DNA of 64,000 nucleotides from Caprella mutica (Eukaryota > Arthropoda > Malacostraca > Amphipoda > Caprellidae). The DNA is taken from contig CANNZV010000519.1 of NCBI GenBank assembly GCA_947561585.1, positions 186,001-250,000 of the forward strand, read 5' to 3'. Positions 35,865 to 46,735 of the stretch are shown here, in pieces (position 1 is the stretch's first letter; every line of letters begins with the position of its first letter). Below the pieces are notes generated by a model. It was given only the letters and a program-made list of their open reading frames with translations. It was not told where the DNA came from and did no database searches. A program made the translations under genes and the position numbers.

Positions 35865-36097
35865 TGACTTTTTGTTAAGCTCCTCCTACTTTTTCTCACA
35901 AGATTTTTGAATAGTATAAGAAAAAACGATACAATGATTATTAATTTCAGTTGGTATCCATGATACCTGCTGGTATCATGGATACCAACTGAAATAAATA
36001 ATAATTATATCGTTTTTTCTTATATTCAAAAGTAGGAGGAGCTTAGCAAAAAGTCTGGTGGAAAGACTTAAAAAACCCTACGTGTGTACGGCCCTTA
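35865..36097. mobile_element. Family C MITE, copy 2, left end truncated
   Basis: Begins inside the left arm at GACTTTTTGTTAAGCTCC. It carries the core TTGGTATCCATGATACC and a complete right arm to TACGTGTGTACGGCCCT, followed by TAAG. About 35 bp of the left TIR is missing. Confidence 0.85.
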
Positions 36098-36366
36098 AGA
36101 AATGGTTTTTGAACAGAAAAAAATTATAGTTTCGGTTTGTTGATCGGAGAATTTCATAAATCTTTATTTATAAATAATTATGGCTTTGAAATTTTATAAA
36201 TAGTGATTAGATACCAATCAATATTCTTCGGTTTTTATTGTGAAATTTCGACATTTTGACGTTTTCGTCATTAATGTCGACGAAAGACAAAACACCGAAA
36301 TATTTCTAATTTAACGATATCTTGAAATTAGACTATGTGTTGAATTAATTTTTATCGAATTAGGTA
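36098..36366. other. AT-rich DNA, no gene seen
   Basis: Unique stretch with TTTCGACATTTTGACG / GTCGACGAAA words. Nothing coding-like. Confidence 0.45.
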
Positions 36367-36504
36367 GGGTTAGATCCGAATTATAAAGCAGTTTCACATC
36401 TTCGATCACATAGGATGATAAAGTAGAACTTATTATTCAATTTTTATACATTTTTTCTAATGAGATCGAAGATGTGGAACAGTCCATTAATTCAGATTTT
36501 TTCC
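36367..36504. mobile_element. Family B MITE, worn short copy
   Basis: TA both sides (36365-36366, 36505-36506). Ends are diverged: GGGTTAGATCCGAATTAT at left, TTAATTCAGATTTTTTCC at right. Inner arms CACATCTTCGATCACAT and GATCGAAGATGTGGAAC are still clear. Confidence 0.75.
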
Positions 36505-36615
36505 TAGATTGTATTTTATGATCACCACTCGTTACTTTTTTTCGACCATGGAACTGACAAAAATGTCCTGTTTGCTGGAGAAAATTATTGATCATTTCAC
36601 GTTAATTCAATATAT

Positions 36616-37171
36616 AGTTATGGTGGGGCCATAGAAGATTAAGAGGGGGAAGTTATGGTGGGGCATCTAAGATTAAGAGGGGGAAGTTATGGTGAGGTCA
36701 TAGAAGATTAAGAGGGGGAAGTTATGGTGGGGCCATCTAAGATTAAGAGGGGGAAGTTATGGTGAGGCCATAGAAGATTGAGAGGGGGAAGTTATGGTGG
36801 GGTCATAGAAGATTAAGAGGGGGAAGTTATGGTGGGGCCATCTAAGATTAAGAGGGGGAAGTTATGGTGAGGCCATAGAAGATTGAGAGGGGGAAGTTAT
36901 GGTGGGGTCATAGAAGATTAAGAGGGGGAAGTTATGGTGGGGCCATCTAAGATTAAGAGGGGGAAGTTATGGTGAGGCCATAGAAGATTGAGAGCGGGAA
37001 GTTATGGTGGGGTCATAGAAGATTAAGAGGGGGAAGTTATGGTGGGGCCATAGAAGATTGAGAAAAGAAAGTTATGGTGGGGCCATAGAAGATTAAGAGG
37101 GGGAAGTTATGGTGGGCAATAGAAGATTGAGAGGGGTCCCCTCTTAATCTTCTATTGCCCCACTATAACTT
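36616..37171. repeat. Family G array with inverted cap, 35-bp units
   Basis: About 15 units of GTTATGGTGGGGCCATAGAA plus GATTAAGAGGGGGAA, with GGTGAGGCC, GGGGTCATAG and CCATCTAAG variants. A three-unit block of about 106 bp repeats at about 36749, 36855 and 36961, showing higher-order copying. The last 36 bp (37136-37171) are an inverted arm, CTTCTATTGCCCCACTATAA, closing the element as a palindrome. Confidence 0.9.
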
Positions 37172-37491
37172 CAATCTAGATTGTTTTTGTGAATCATATT
37201 CTTTTGGTACATATACATTTAAATAACTCATTCATGTTATATATTCCAAGTTACTGACCAAATCCTTCCTACTTTGATACAATAGCATATAGCCATATAC
37301 TGTATAGTGTATATTGTTCAATTCAATTATATAGTTCACTATACTTCAATCGATAGGTCATAGAAAGAAAACTCTATTATAAAGCTTTCCTATTTATTAT
37401 TATATATAGACTATTTGAAAACTATTTGGTTATAGAATTAATTATAATTTATCGGTATATTGGTCAAATAAAGATATAACTAAAGCGGGTA
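37172..37491. other. AT-rich DNA, no gene seen
   Basis: Unique sequence with a few TATAGTGTATA words. No gene. Confidence 0.45.
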
Positions 37492-37700
37492 CCCGTTGAG
37501 CGCATACCTTCGTCACCGCTTGTAAATGACCTTTGTCATCCAATTATCCTTGAGTAATACAGGACCTTGACCTTAACTTTTGACCCTATCGCTCCCAAAA
37601 TCTAACCAAATGGTTCCTGGATATTGACCAATCGTTCCACCAAATTTCAGGCAATTTGGTTGAATTCTTTTTTAGTTATGTGAATAACAAGATGACAAAT
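37492..37700 (+). repeat. Family I dispersed repeat, copy 1
   Basis: The head GCGGGTACCCGTTGAGCGCA, TACCTTCGTCACCGCTTG is followed by a GACCTTGACCTT stretch and one monomer: CGCTCCCAAAATCTAACC, AAATGGTTCCTGGATATTG, ACCAATCGTTCCACCAAATT, TCAGGCAATTTGGTTGAAT. Matches 45897-46308 in the same orientation and the head at 42868-42923 inverted. The class is not identified. Confidence 0.75.
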
Positions 37701-38121
37701 AATAAATATGACCAAACATAACTTTCCACAATTTTTTACTGAACAGGAATAACCCTACTCACTATACTCACTAGTCACTATACTCACTATAGGCTACTCA
37801 CTACCCACTATGCTCACTATACCACATCAGGCTATAGGCCCCATGTCACGATTTTACGGGATTATTATAAGTACACTGTGATTGTTTACTGGGGTTATTT
37901 ATACCCTGATATATGCTAATGGATGAAACTGGTTGTAACTCTTAAGAGTCACCTCCAAGCAACTTTTTTATTGCTTAAATCAACGAGGCTAATGTTTCTT
38001 ATCATTTAACTGCAAACCCCATAAAATTTGATAGTATATTTTTAATTTTTTATGCTTTTAAAGATTTTTATAATCCAAACTCTACAAAACCTACTTTACT
38101 TCCGACTTTCTTAGTTTCAGT
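37701..38121. other. Unique DNA, no gene seen
   Basis: Includes a degenerate ACTCACTATACTCACTA tandem at about 37755-37812. Nothing coding-like. Confidence 0.45.
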
Positions 38122-38352
38122 CTGAAGAAGAAGAATGTACACCATTTGTTTTGATTGTCAACTAGGTATTTGGTTCAATAAATCTATTTATTATTCGTTT
38201 AAAGGTTTAAATTTGGATAAACTTATTATAGAAACGTTAATATACTTTAAAAAACAATTAATATCTTAAAAGAAGGTCAAAAACGCATTGTTTGTTTAAA
38301 AATCTAAATTCACAATCAAAACAAAGAGTGTACAATCTTCTTTCTCAGCGTC
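38122..38352. mobile_element. Family J inverted-repeat element
   Basis: Arms of about 50 bp, CTGAAGAAGAAGAATGTACA and CCATTTGTTTTGATTGT against the mirrored ACAATCAAAACAAAGAGTG and TACAATCTTCTTTCTCAG. The loop is AT-rich and about 120 bp. Single copy in this window; MITE status is inferred from structure only. Confidence 0.6.
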
Positions 38353-38528
38353 AGGTTGGAGATTCGCTCGATTGTTGCTCACAGAGTAATAAAAAACTTT
38401 TTAAACTAAATAATAAAATATATACTGAACCGAATTGTATGCGGTTTGCGTAATAATGATCGTAGACCTTAGTTCTATAATATTATGTAATAAACTCATT
38501 TTTCCCCGGAGCCTGGAGAGGATCTTTA

Positions 38529-38764
38529 AGGGTCGTACACACGTAGGGTTTTTTAAGTCTTTCCACCAGACTTTTTGCTAAGTTCCTCCTACTTTTGAAT
38601 ATATGAAAAAACGATATAATTATTAATTTGAGTTGGTATCCATGATACCTGCAACTAAAATAATAATTATATACTTTTTTTTAATATTCTCGAGGAAAAA
38701 GTAGGAGGAGCTTAGCAAAAAGTCTGGTGGAAAGACTTAAAAAACCCTACGTGTGTACGGCCCT
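38529..38764. mobile_element. Family C MITE, copy 3, flanked by TTA
   Basis: AGGGTCGTACACACGTAGGG to CCCTACGTGTGTACGGCCCT, with TTA directly outside both ends (38526-38528, 38765-38767). The core has the left half of the palindrome (TTGGTATCCATGATACCTGC) but has lost the right half. Known: a 3-bp TWA duplication is characteristic of PIF/Harbinger elements. Confidence 0.88.
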
Positions 38765-39117
38765 TTATAGAAAATGTGAATAGAGTAGATATGGTTGAAA
38801 TGCATCATAATATTATAAATAGGTTACTTTAAATTGTATTTACTTACTATAGTAACCATTTTTGTGAATATTGTTTTACATTCAGTATAGGATACATTTT
38901 TTATTGTAGTGCATGTGGTAGGATTTTATTAAACAAAAAAAATGACGGTACCAATAAAAAAAAATCATAAAAAACTGGCTCTACCGTAAAAAACGTAATT
39001 AAAAACTGACTGTCCTAATAAAATTCCTTAAAAAATGACAATATTTGAAAAAAATAATTTATATATGTACACTTATATCCGAATTATTTATTCCAGTACA
39101 ACGTTTAAAAGTTACTG
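38765..39117. other. AT-rich DNA, no gene seen
   Basis: Unique sequence with repeated AAAAACTG(A/G)C(T/A) words around 38940-39045. No gene. Confidence 0.45.
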
Positions 39118-39298
39118 ATAATTAGTTAAATAATTAATTAGCAATGAAAGTTAGATAATTAATTAACAATTAAAGTTAAATAATCGATTAACAATTGAAG
39201 TTAAATAATTATTTTATTAATTAAAGTTAAATAATTAATCTGATAATTAAATTTAAATAATTATTTTAATAATTAAAGTTCAATAATTGTTTTGCAGA
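39118..39298. repeat. AT-rich degenerate tandem repeat, about 30-bp units
   Basis: AATTAAAGTTAAATAATTA and close variants occur about six times with AACAATT or TGATAATT joints. Confidence 0.65.
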
Positions 39299-39458
39299 TA
39301 ACTTCTCTATTATGTGTGCAAAATTATCTGCCTTTTCTACGGTTATTTTCGTAGATTTGTCTCTTCTGTACTACCCACACTAGAACCTTTCTATAAGTGT
39401 AATTTCTATGACTATATTTCCTCTAACTATAGTCACCATACCTATAATGTTTGGACCA
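39299..39458. other. Unique DNA, no gene seen
   Basis: Short unique stretch. Nothing coding-like. Confidence 0.4.
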
Positions 39459-39663
39459 GGGTAAGTTCTTAATTATCGGTCAGTTCCACATTTTCGGTCA
39501 CGTAAGAAAAAATATATAATGATTATTATTTAATCTTAGTTGGTATCCATGATACCTGCAGGTATCTTGGATACCAATTAAAATAAAAATAAATAATAAT
39601 TATTATATATTTTTTCTTACGTGTCCGAAAATGGGGAACTGACCGATAATTAAGAACTTACCC
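39459..39663. mobile_element. Family B MITE with core palindrome
   Basis: GGGTAAGTTCTTAATTATCG to CGATAATTAAGAACTTACCC, an almost perfect match. Core TTGGTATCCATGATACCTGC. The right flank is TA; the left flank is CA. Confidence 0.9.
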
Positions 39664-39730
39664 TATATGTCTCTAACTGTTAATTTCAGGTGAAATCTGT
39701 TCCCGGTGTACTGACCGGGTATAGTTGAAC

Positions 39731-39953
39731 CAGTAAAAAATATCCTCTATAGTGAATGTATAGTCCTGAGTAAGGAAGTAGCCTCTATAGTTAACAAATT
39801 TACTTCAGTCTGCCATAAATGGTCAAAAGTTTTCTAAAACTAATGACAATTCATGGCAGACAAAAGAAAATTTGTTAACTATACAGACTACTTCCTTACT
39901 CAGGACTATTCACTATACATGATTTCACTATAGAGGATTTCCACTTTTCTTTG
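39731..39953. mobile_element. Family F MITE, unexpanded copy
   Basis: CAGTAAAAAATATCCTCTAT at left and GATTTCACTATAGAGGATTT at right, with one TIR motif per side. Core GTCCTGAGTAAGGAAGTAGC, CTTCAGTCTGCCATAAATGG, GTTTTCTAAAACTAATGAC and complements. This is the best model of the element before array growth. The ends are slightly worn, and flanking TA is not clear. Confidence 0.85.
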
Positions 39954-40076
39954 TTTAATTTCCTCTTCCATTTTCCCAGTGATCGGTGCAATGATTTTCC
40001 CAGGATATAAAGTATCGATATACACGATCACTGGGAGAGATAACGGGTCAAATGAATTCCAGTTAAATTAGTTATA

Positions 40077-40218
40077 GGGTGAGTTCCGAGTTATTGAACG
40101 GTACCACATTTTCGATAATGTAAAATAAACTTTATATGGTAACTAGGTTTATTTTTTGTTATATAGTTTTTTTGAATGGTCGGAAATGTGGAACCGTTCG
40201 ATAACTCGGAACTTACCC
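40077..40218. mobile_element. Family B MITE, short form
   Basis: 142 bp: GGGTGAGTTCCGAGTTATTG to CGATAACTCGGAACTTACCC. Left TA (40075-40076). No central palindrome. Confidence 0.85.
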
Positions 40219-40486
40219 AATTATTGTCGAATACGGAAATACTGATTGTAAAATACTTCAGATATTATGGTTTCTATCAGGAATGTCCGACAAAAGACAA
40301 AAAGTGTTTTAAATTATAAATTTCGATTATATTTTTGTCGAAGCATTCATCGTCGTTGATAAATTATCTTTTATTTTTTTATCATCGAATAAAATCACCG
40401 ATGGAAAAAAAATTCCAATTGGGTTGACCTAACTTTCTCGAGATCATTATTCATTATTCTCATTATTCATCATTTTATTCATGTTA
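40219..40486. other. AT-rich DNA, no gene seen
   Basis: Unique AT-rich stretch. No gene. Confidence 0.4.
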
Positions 40487-40511
40487 CAGAGAGAGAGAGA
40501 GAGAGAGAGAG
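40487..40511 (+). repeat. (GA)n microsatellite
   Basis: About 12 uninterrupted GA dinucleotides. Confidence 0.95.
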
Positions 40512-40550
40512 TTTTCCCACGAACTCATAATAGTGTACATTTCTCTTATA

Positions 40551-40708
40551 GGGCAAGTTACGAATAACCGTACAGTTCCACATTATCGATCATATATAAA
40601 AAACTATACCATTCTTTAACTCGTTATTTTAATTGGTATCCGTGATGCCTCTTGCGGGTATCATGGATACCATGATCGAAATTGTGAAACTGTTCGATAA
40701 TTCGTATA
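40551..40708. mobile_element. Family B MITE, right end shortened
   Basis: TA (40549-40550) then GGGCAAGTTACGAATAACCG. The core is interrupted (GGTATCCGTGATGCCTC, then GGTATCATGGATACC) and joins directly to the GATCGAAATTGTGAAAC right arm, dropping the AT-rich right spacer. The right end stops at TTCGTATAAT. Confidence 0.75.
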
Positions 40709-41206
40709 ATAGCATTATTAGATATATTTTTATTAATATAGTTACATAATAAAATGGGATTAGATATCAGATTTTAGTTCTGTAAGATATTAATCTACTT
40801 AGTTCACATGTTTCGTAACATTATCTAGTCAATAGCCTCTCAGTTGGATAAATATCCTGTTTATTATACGTTTATGCATTTAGAATCCCCTTCTACATAA
40901 ATTTATACAAAGAACTGCACAAAGAATATATCTGCGTATGTATTATACTATAACATATTTATTACATAATATTCCATTATAGAAACCTGTTCAATGTTTC
41001 ATTTTAGTATTTTTTTAACTTATCATTTATATGCTATACTTATTCATATTCTATATAACTGTCCTATAGTTTATACCTCATATATCTATTTATATGTACT
41101 ATCATATATACATTAAATAAACTTATCCATGAAAAATATTAATAGGGAATTTAATATTTATAATCAGTATTAATAAACCATTGAAAAGATAATAAATTAA
41201 TAATTG
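40709..41206. other. AT-rich DNA, no gene seen
   Basis: Unique AT-rich sequence with many TATA words. Confidence 0.5.
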
Positions 41207-41517
41207 CATGTAACTGCAGTGGCAATATGCACCTGTAACTGCAGTGGCAATATGCACCTGTAACTGCAGTAGCTATATGCACCTGTAACTGCAGTGGCAA
41301 TATGCACCTGTAACTGCAGTGGCAATATGCACCTGTAACTGCAGTGGCTATATGCACCTGTAACTGCAGTGGCAATATGCACCTGTAACTGCAGTGGCAA
41401 TATACACATGTAACTGCAGTGGCAATATACACCTGTAACTGCAGTGGCAATATGCACCTGTAACTGCAGTGGCAATATGCACCTGTAACTGCAGTGGCAA
41501 TATGCACCTGTAACTGC
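41207..41517 (+). repeat. 25-bp minisatellite, about 12 units
   Basis: The unit is TGTAACTGCAGTGGCAATAT plus GCACC, highly uniform, with CTATATG and ATACAC(A/C) variants. Each unit has a CTGCAG site. The minus-strand frames of 92-158 codons (HIATAVTGAYCHCSY) follow from the stop-free unit. Confidence 0.95.
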
Positions 41518-41741
41518 ATTGTCAGTCCTTCATTATAGTTCAATGACCCCCTCATACCATCTCCAGGGAACCCCCCCCCCCTCCCCCGCATTCCTGAGAA
41601 ATTAACGGAACGGGCTGTAATTCTCATGAATTTGAGGGAGAAGAACTGGCTTCAACAGATAAAGAGGAGCCATGATGCAGTTACTGGAAAAATGAACTTT
41701 CACGATGTTACTCCTATTGATTTATTATGATATTCTCTATT

Positions 41742-41929
41742 GGGTTAGTTACGAGTTATCGGTCAGTTCCACATCTTCGGTCATATAAGAAAAAACGATA
41801 TAATAATATTTTTTTTATTTGTATCCATGATAACTTGAGGTATCATGGATACCAATTATAGAAATATAATTATATCGTTTTCATATATGACCGAAGATGT
41901 GGAACCGACCGATAATTCGTAACTAACCC
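41742..41929. mobile_element. Family B MITE with core palindrome
   Basis: GGGTTAGTTACGAGTTATCG to CCGATAATTCGTAACTAACC plus C, right TA (41930-41931). Core TTGTATCCATGATAACTTG and mirror. Very well matched arms, suggesting a young copy. Confidence 0.9.
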
Positions 41930-42099
41930 TACCAATACTCGTTTTCTATTCATTAATTAAAAGCATAGGATCCGGTTTATTTTTATTCCGCAGAGACAAC
42001 TGGAGAGAGAGTTTGCTTGTATATTTTACAATAAAAGATCAATTTAATATATATTATTAAAGCAACAGTTTCAATTAAACGAACTCGAAATATAAACTA

Positions 42100-42310
42100 G
42101 GGTTATGTTCCAGATTATCGAACGGTTGCTACATGTTCGATCACATAAAATATTATATAATAATAATTATTATATAACTTTTATTTAGATTCGTATCCAT
42201 GATACCTGAAGGTATCATGGATACCAAAAAAAAAGTTAAATGACTATTATTATATATTTCTTTCTACATGATCGAAAATGTGGGACTGGTCGATAATGTG
42301 GAACTTACCC
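42100..42310. mobile_element. Family B MITE with core palindrome
   Basis: Left TA (42098-42099) then GGGTTATGTTCCAGATTATC; right GGTCGATAATGTGGAACTTA plus CCC. The GTATCCATGATACCTGAAGG core is intact. The arms carry the CGATCA variant instead of CGGTCA. Confidence 0.88.
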
Positions 42311-42867
42311 AGATATTGATTTGCCGTCAAATTACGAACTCAAGCGACAAAACTTGTTTTATATCTAGAATATTTTCCTACTAAGGTGCTTAGACTCACA
42401 GAACTTACATAGTAACCTCCGTCAGGGCAAGTCGTTGGTTTGCTTACGTTTTGCTTACGATCACACTTGGCGTTTTTAAAACCGCGGAGGAAAAACGCTC
42501 TTCTATATATGCGTTCACACTTGTGTGTTTTTTTTATCGCGGAAGGAAAAATTTAATTAAATTTTTCCCTCTGCATTAAAAAAAAGATAAAAATAAATAA
42601 ATGAAGTATGCTTTACCAAGAAATAACTTTAATTCATTTTTCTACATGAATGAATATTCAAATAAAGTCCAAATCACGTTAGTCGGCCATGTTTGTTTGA
42701 AGTCCATGGTTTGAATCCTGATTGGTGTATCCAATTTTCCTTATTAATTTGTTTTGAATTCTTCTTTATTATCATCTTCACAAAATTGCAGAATGTTATG
42801 TTTTGGTTAATAATCTTTATTTGTATGCATAATTTTATTATTCGCATAACTCAAAAAGTATTAAAGG
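42311..42867. other. AT-rich DNA, no gene assigned
   Basis: Contains a GC-richer stretch at 42420-42570 in which CACACTTGG(C)GTTTTT-like words occur twice around AACCGCGGAGGAAAAACG, possibly a worn transposon end. An 87-codon plus frame (42693-42956) runs through unique DNA into the family I head and is not called. Confidence 0.4.
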
Positions 42868-42923
42868 TCAAGATCACGTTTGAAGCAGCGGCGAAGGTAT
42901 GCGCTCTACGAGTGCCCGTTTTA
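42868..42923 (-). repeat. Family I head fragment, inverted
   Basis: The reverse complement reads ACGGGCACTCGTAGAGCGCA, TACCTTCGCCGCTGC, then GATCTTGACCTT, matching the head of the copies at 37492 and 45897. The downstream monomers are absent. Confidence 0.7.
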
Positions 42924-43235
42924 GTTTGTATTGAATTATTAATTTCTCACATTTAATGATGCATTTTAATTCTTTTCAATTAATTTAATTAATTACGAGG
43001 CAACTGTAATTTAAAAATAATACTTTAAGGTATTATGTAACTGATAAATGATGACTTGACTGAAATAGTGTTATTGTGTTCTACATCTCTTGTGATGAGA
43101 CTCATGTTAATGTTATACTTATCATAAATCATTTATAGTGATAATTAACACATCAAGATGATGATTTATAATGATGAATATATCATTTAGTGGATAATTT
43201 TTAATGATAATTATAAAAGATCAGTTTTTATGATA
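42924..43235. other. AT-rich DNA, no gene seen
   Basis: AT-rich sequence with ATGATGA words leading into the next array, perhaps its diverged edge. Confidence 0.45.
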
Positions 43236-44315
43236 GTTATCACGTCTATTGATAATTATTGCGTCTAATGATTATTATTACGTCTTATGATAATTATTGC
43301 GTCTAATGATTATTATTACGTCTAATGATAATTATTGCGTCTAATGATTATTATTACGTCTAATGACTATTATCACGTCTAATGATAATTATTACGTCTA
43401 ATGATAATTATCACGTCTAATGATAATTATTACGTCTAATAATAATTATCACGTCTAATGATAATTATTACGTCTAATGATTATTATTACGTCTAATGAT
43501 AATTATTACGTCTAATGATAAATATTACGTCTAATGATAATTATTACCCCGTCTAATGATAATTATTACCACGTCTAATGATTATTACGTCTAATGATTA
43601 TTATTACGTCTAATGATAATTATCACGTCTAATGATTATTATTACGTCTAATGATTATTATTACGTCTAATGATTATTATTACGTCTAATGATAATTATT
43701 ACGTCTAATGATAATTATTGCGTCTAATGATTATTATTACGTCTAATGACTATTATCACGTCTAATGATAATTATTACGTCTAATGATAATTATCACGTC
43801 TAATGATAATTATTACGTCTAATGATTATTATTACGTCTAATGATAATTATTACGTCTAATGATAAATATTACGTCTAATGATAATTATTACCCCGTCTA
43901 ATGATAATTATTACCACTTCTAATGATTATTATTACGTCTAATGATTATTATTACGTCTAATGATAATTATCACGTCTAATGATTATTATTACGTCTAAT
44001 GATTATTATTACGTCTAATGATTATTATTACGTCTAATGATAATTATTACGTCTAATGATTATTATCACGTCTAATGATTATTATCACGTCTAATGATAG
44101 TTATCACGTCTAATGATTATTATCACGTCTAATGATAAATATCACGTCTAATGATAATTATTACGTCTAATGATTATTATTACGTCTAATGAATATTATC
44201 ACGTCTAATGATTGTTATCACGTCTAATGATAATTATTACGTCTAATGATAATTATTACGTCTAATGATTATTATTACGTCTAATGATAATTATTACGTC
44301 TAATGATTATTATCA
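43236..44315 (+). repeat. 19-bp minisatellite, about 57 units
   Basis: The unit is ACGTCTAATGATAATTATT, alternating with ATTATT and ATC variants. A marker block with ACCCCGTCTAATG then TACCAC(G/T)TC occurs near 43545 and again near 43897, about 350 bp apart, showing segmental duplication inside the array. It ends 12 bp before family F element 6. Confidence 0.95.
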
Positions 44316-44327
44316 TGACAAACTCTG

Positions 44328-44436
44328 AGTTAGAGAACTACCCTGTATAGTGAACAAATTCTCTTTAGTCTGTCATGAATAGCCATTAATTTTCTAAAAT
44401 TAATGGCTATTCATGACAGACTAAAGAGAATTTGTT
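44328..44436. mobile_element. Family F MITE core at the head of a 15-bp array
   Basis: CCCTGTATAGTGAACAAATT, CTCTTTAGTCTGTCATGAAT, AGCCATTAATTTTC and the full mirror image ending GAATTTGTTCACTATAG. The left arm has only one worn TIR motif (TTAGAGAACTACC); all the expansion is on the right. Confidence 0.86.
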
Positions 44437-45400
44437 CACTATAGAAGAGTTCACTATAGAGGAGTTCACTATAGAAGAGTTCACTATAGAGGAGTTCACT
44501 ATAGAGGACTTCACTATAGAGGAGTTCACTATAGAGGAGTTCACTAAAGAGGAGTTCACTATAGAGGACTTCACTATAGAGGAGTTCACTATAGAAGAGT
44601 TCACTATAGAGGAGTTCACTATAGAGGAGTTCACTATAGAGGAGTTCACTATAGAGGAGTTCACTATAGAAGAGTCCACTATAGAGGAGTTAACTATAGA
44701 GGAGTTCACTATAGAGGAGTTCACTATAGAGGAGTTCACTATAGAGGAGTTCACTAAAGAGGAGTTCACTATAGAGAAGTTCACTATAGAGGAGTTAACT
44801 ATAGAGAAGTTCACTATAGAGGAGTTCACTATAGAGGAGTTCACTATAGAGGAGTTCACTATAGAGGAGTTCACTAAAGAGGAGTTCACTATAGAGGAGT
44901 TCACTATAGAGGAGTTCACTATAGAAGAGTTCACTATAGAAGAGTTAACTATAGAGGAGTTCACTATAGAGGAGTTCACTATAGAGGAGTTCACTATAGA
45001 GGAGTTCACTATAGAGGAGTTCACTATAGAGGAGTTCACTATAGAGAAGTTCACTATAGAGGAGTTAACTATAGAGGAGTTCACTATAGAGGAGTTCACT
45101 ATAGAGGAGTTCACTATAGAAGAGTTCACTATCGAGGAGTTCACTATAGAGGAGTTCACTAAAGAGGAGTTCACTATAGAGGAGTTCACTATAGAGGAGT
45201 TCACTATAGAGGAGTTCACTATAGAGGAGTTCACTATAGAGGAGTTCACTATAGAGGAGTTCACTATAGAGGAGTTCACTATAGAGGAGTTCACTATATA
45301 GGAGTTCACTATAGAGGACTTCACTATAGAGGAGTTCACTATATAGGACTTCACTATAGAGGAGTTCACTATAGCGGAGCTCCTATAGAGGAGCTCTACT
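44437..45400. repeat. 15-bp array of family F arm units, about 63 units
   Basis: Consensus ACTATAGAGGAGTTC, as at 20641 but more regular. All units are 15 bp, so both strands stay open for 289-320 codons (IVNSS / TIEEF). Variants are AAGAGGAG, GAGAAG, GAGTTAAC and GAGGACTTC. It ends GAGGAGCTCTACTCTA, a worn right TIR. Confidence 0.95.
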
Positions 45401-45896
45401 CTATATATGTTATAATTTAATTACCTGTATGTTCTCATGCCCTATTATACGAGGCAAGTTAAAATGGCGTAAGGTTCTCTATTGTCATTCAGTGTGTGTC
45501 CCTTACTATACTTTAATTGTTTGTAGACTTTAAGGGAGAGATAAACTTAAGCTTCGCCATATAGTTTAGTATGTGGAATTTAAAGAAGCAATTTAAAAAT
45601 AGGTATTAAATAGGTATAACTATAATATGGTTCACTTACAAGAGCTAAATTAGAACTGGAATTTTGATATGTCATATAATACATATATGGTTAAGATGGT
45701 TATAATTCAACATCAAATTGTTGGAATATGATGACACTAGAATGTTCTTCGAATTGTTGTTTTATATTTTTTGTAAGTTGATAATAATTTTTTTCGTAAA
45801 ATAAAACCTATAAGTATGTTATAAACTGCATATTATGTGTACTTCGAAAAAAGTGCTTTAATTTGAGTTGGAATGGATTTAAGACAAAACTAGAAG
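45401..45896. other. AT-rich DNA, no gene seen
   Basis: Unique AT-rich sequence. No exon-like part. Confidence 0.45.
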
Positions 45897-46308
45897 ACGG
45901 GCACTCGTGGAGCGCATACATTCGCCACCGTTTATAAATGACCTTGACCTTAAGATAATTAGCCTTGAGTTATGAATGACCTTGACCTTTTACCCAATCG
46001 CTCCCAAAATCTAACCAAATGGTTCCTTGATAATGACCAATCGTCCTACCAAATTTCAGGCAATTTGATTGAATACTTTTTGAGTTATAAAATGACCTTG
46101 ATTTTGACCTTTGGCCGGATTGCTCACAAAATCTAACCAAATGGTTCCTGGATAATGACCAATCGTCCTACAAAATTTCAGGTAATGTGGTTGAATACTT
46201 TTTGAGATATTGAATTATAAATGACCTTGACCTTGACCCTTGACCGGATTACTGACCTAATTTTTACAGGATGGTTCCTGGACATTGACCAATCTTTCTA
46301 TTAACATA
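45897..46308 (+). repeat. Family I dispersed repeat, copy 3, with three monomers
   Basis: Head GACGGGCACTCGTGGAGCGC, then three diverged monomers of about 110-120 bp, each with AATGACCTTGACCTT, (C/G)CTC(C/A)CAAAATCTAACC, AAATGGTTCCT(G/T)GATAATG, ACCAATCGTCCTACCAAATT and TTGAATACTTTTTGAG. The third is cut off after GACCAATCTTTCTATTA. The array joins the family G array within 10 bp. Confidence 0.78.
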
Positions 46309-46316
46309 ATACTCCC

Positions 46317-46588
46317 CTCCATCTTAATCTTCTATTGCCTCGCCATAACTTTCTCCCTAAATCTTCTATTGCCCCACCATAACTTTCTCCCTCATTCTTC
46401 TATTGCCCCACCATAACTTTCTCCCTAAATCTTCGATAGCCCCACCATAACTTTCTCCTTAAATCTTCGATAGCCCCACCATAACTTTCTCCCTCATTCT
46501 TCTATTGCCCCACCATAACTTTCCCCCGTAATCTCCTATAGCCCCACCATAACTTTCTCCCTAAATCTCCTATGGCCCCACCATAACT
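46317..46588 (-). repeat. Family G array, minus orientation, 34-bp units
   Basis: About 8 units of TTCTATTGCCCCACCATAAC plus TTTCTCCCTAAATC, the reverse complement of the GTTATGGTGGGGC arrays. Variants CTCATTC and CGATAGCC. No inverted cap is seen at either end. Confidence 0.9.
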
Positions 46589-46735
46589 GTTTTCTGGGTA
46601 TCATCTGGGCGAGGCCTCAAACCAGTTACAACACAGATGGGGAAAACTAGTGCAAATACCTATTGAGGTACTTCTCTTTATTACATAATTTGGTGAAACG
46701 TCACAAGGAGGTGAATAGCCAGTGGCAATGTTCAT

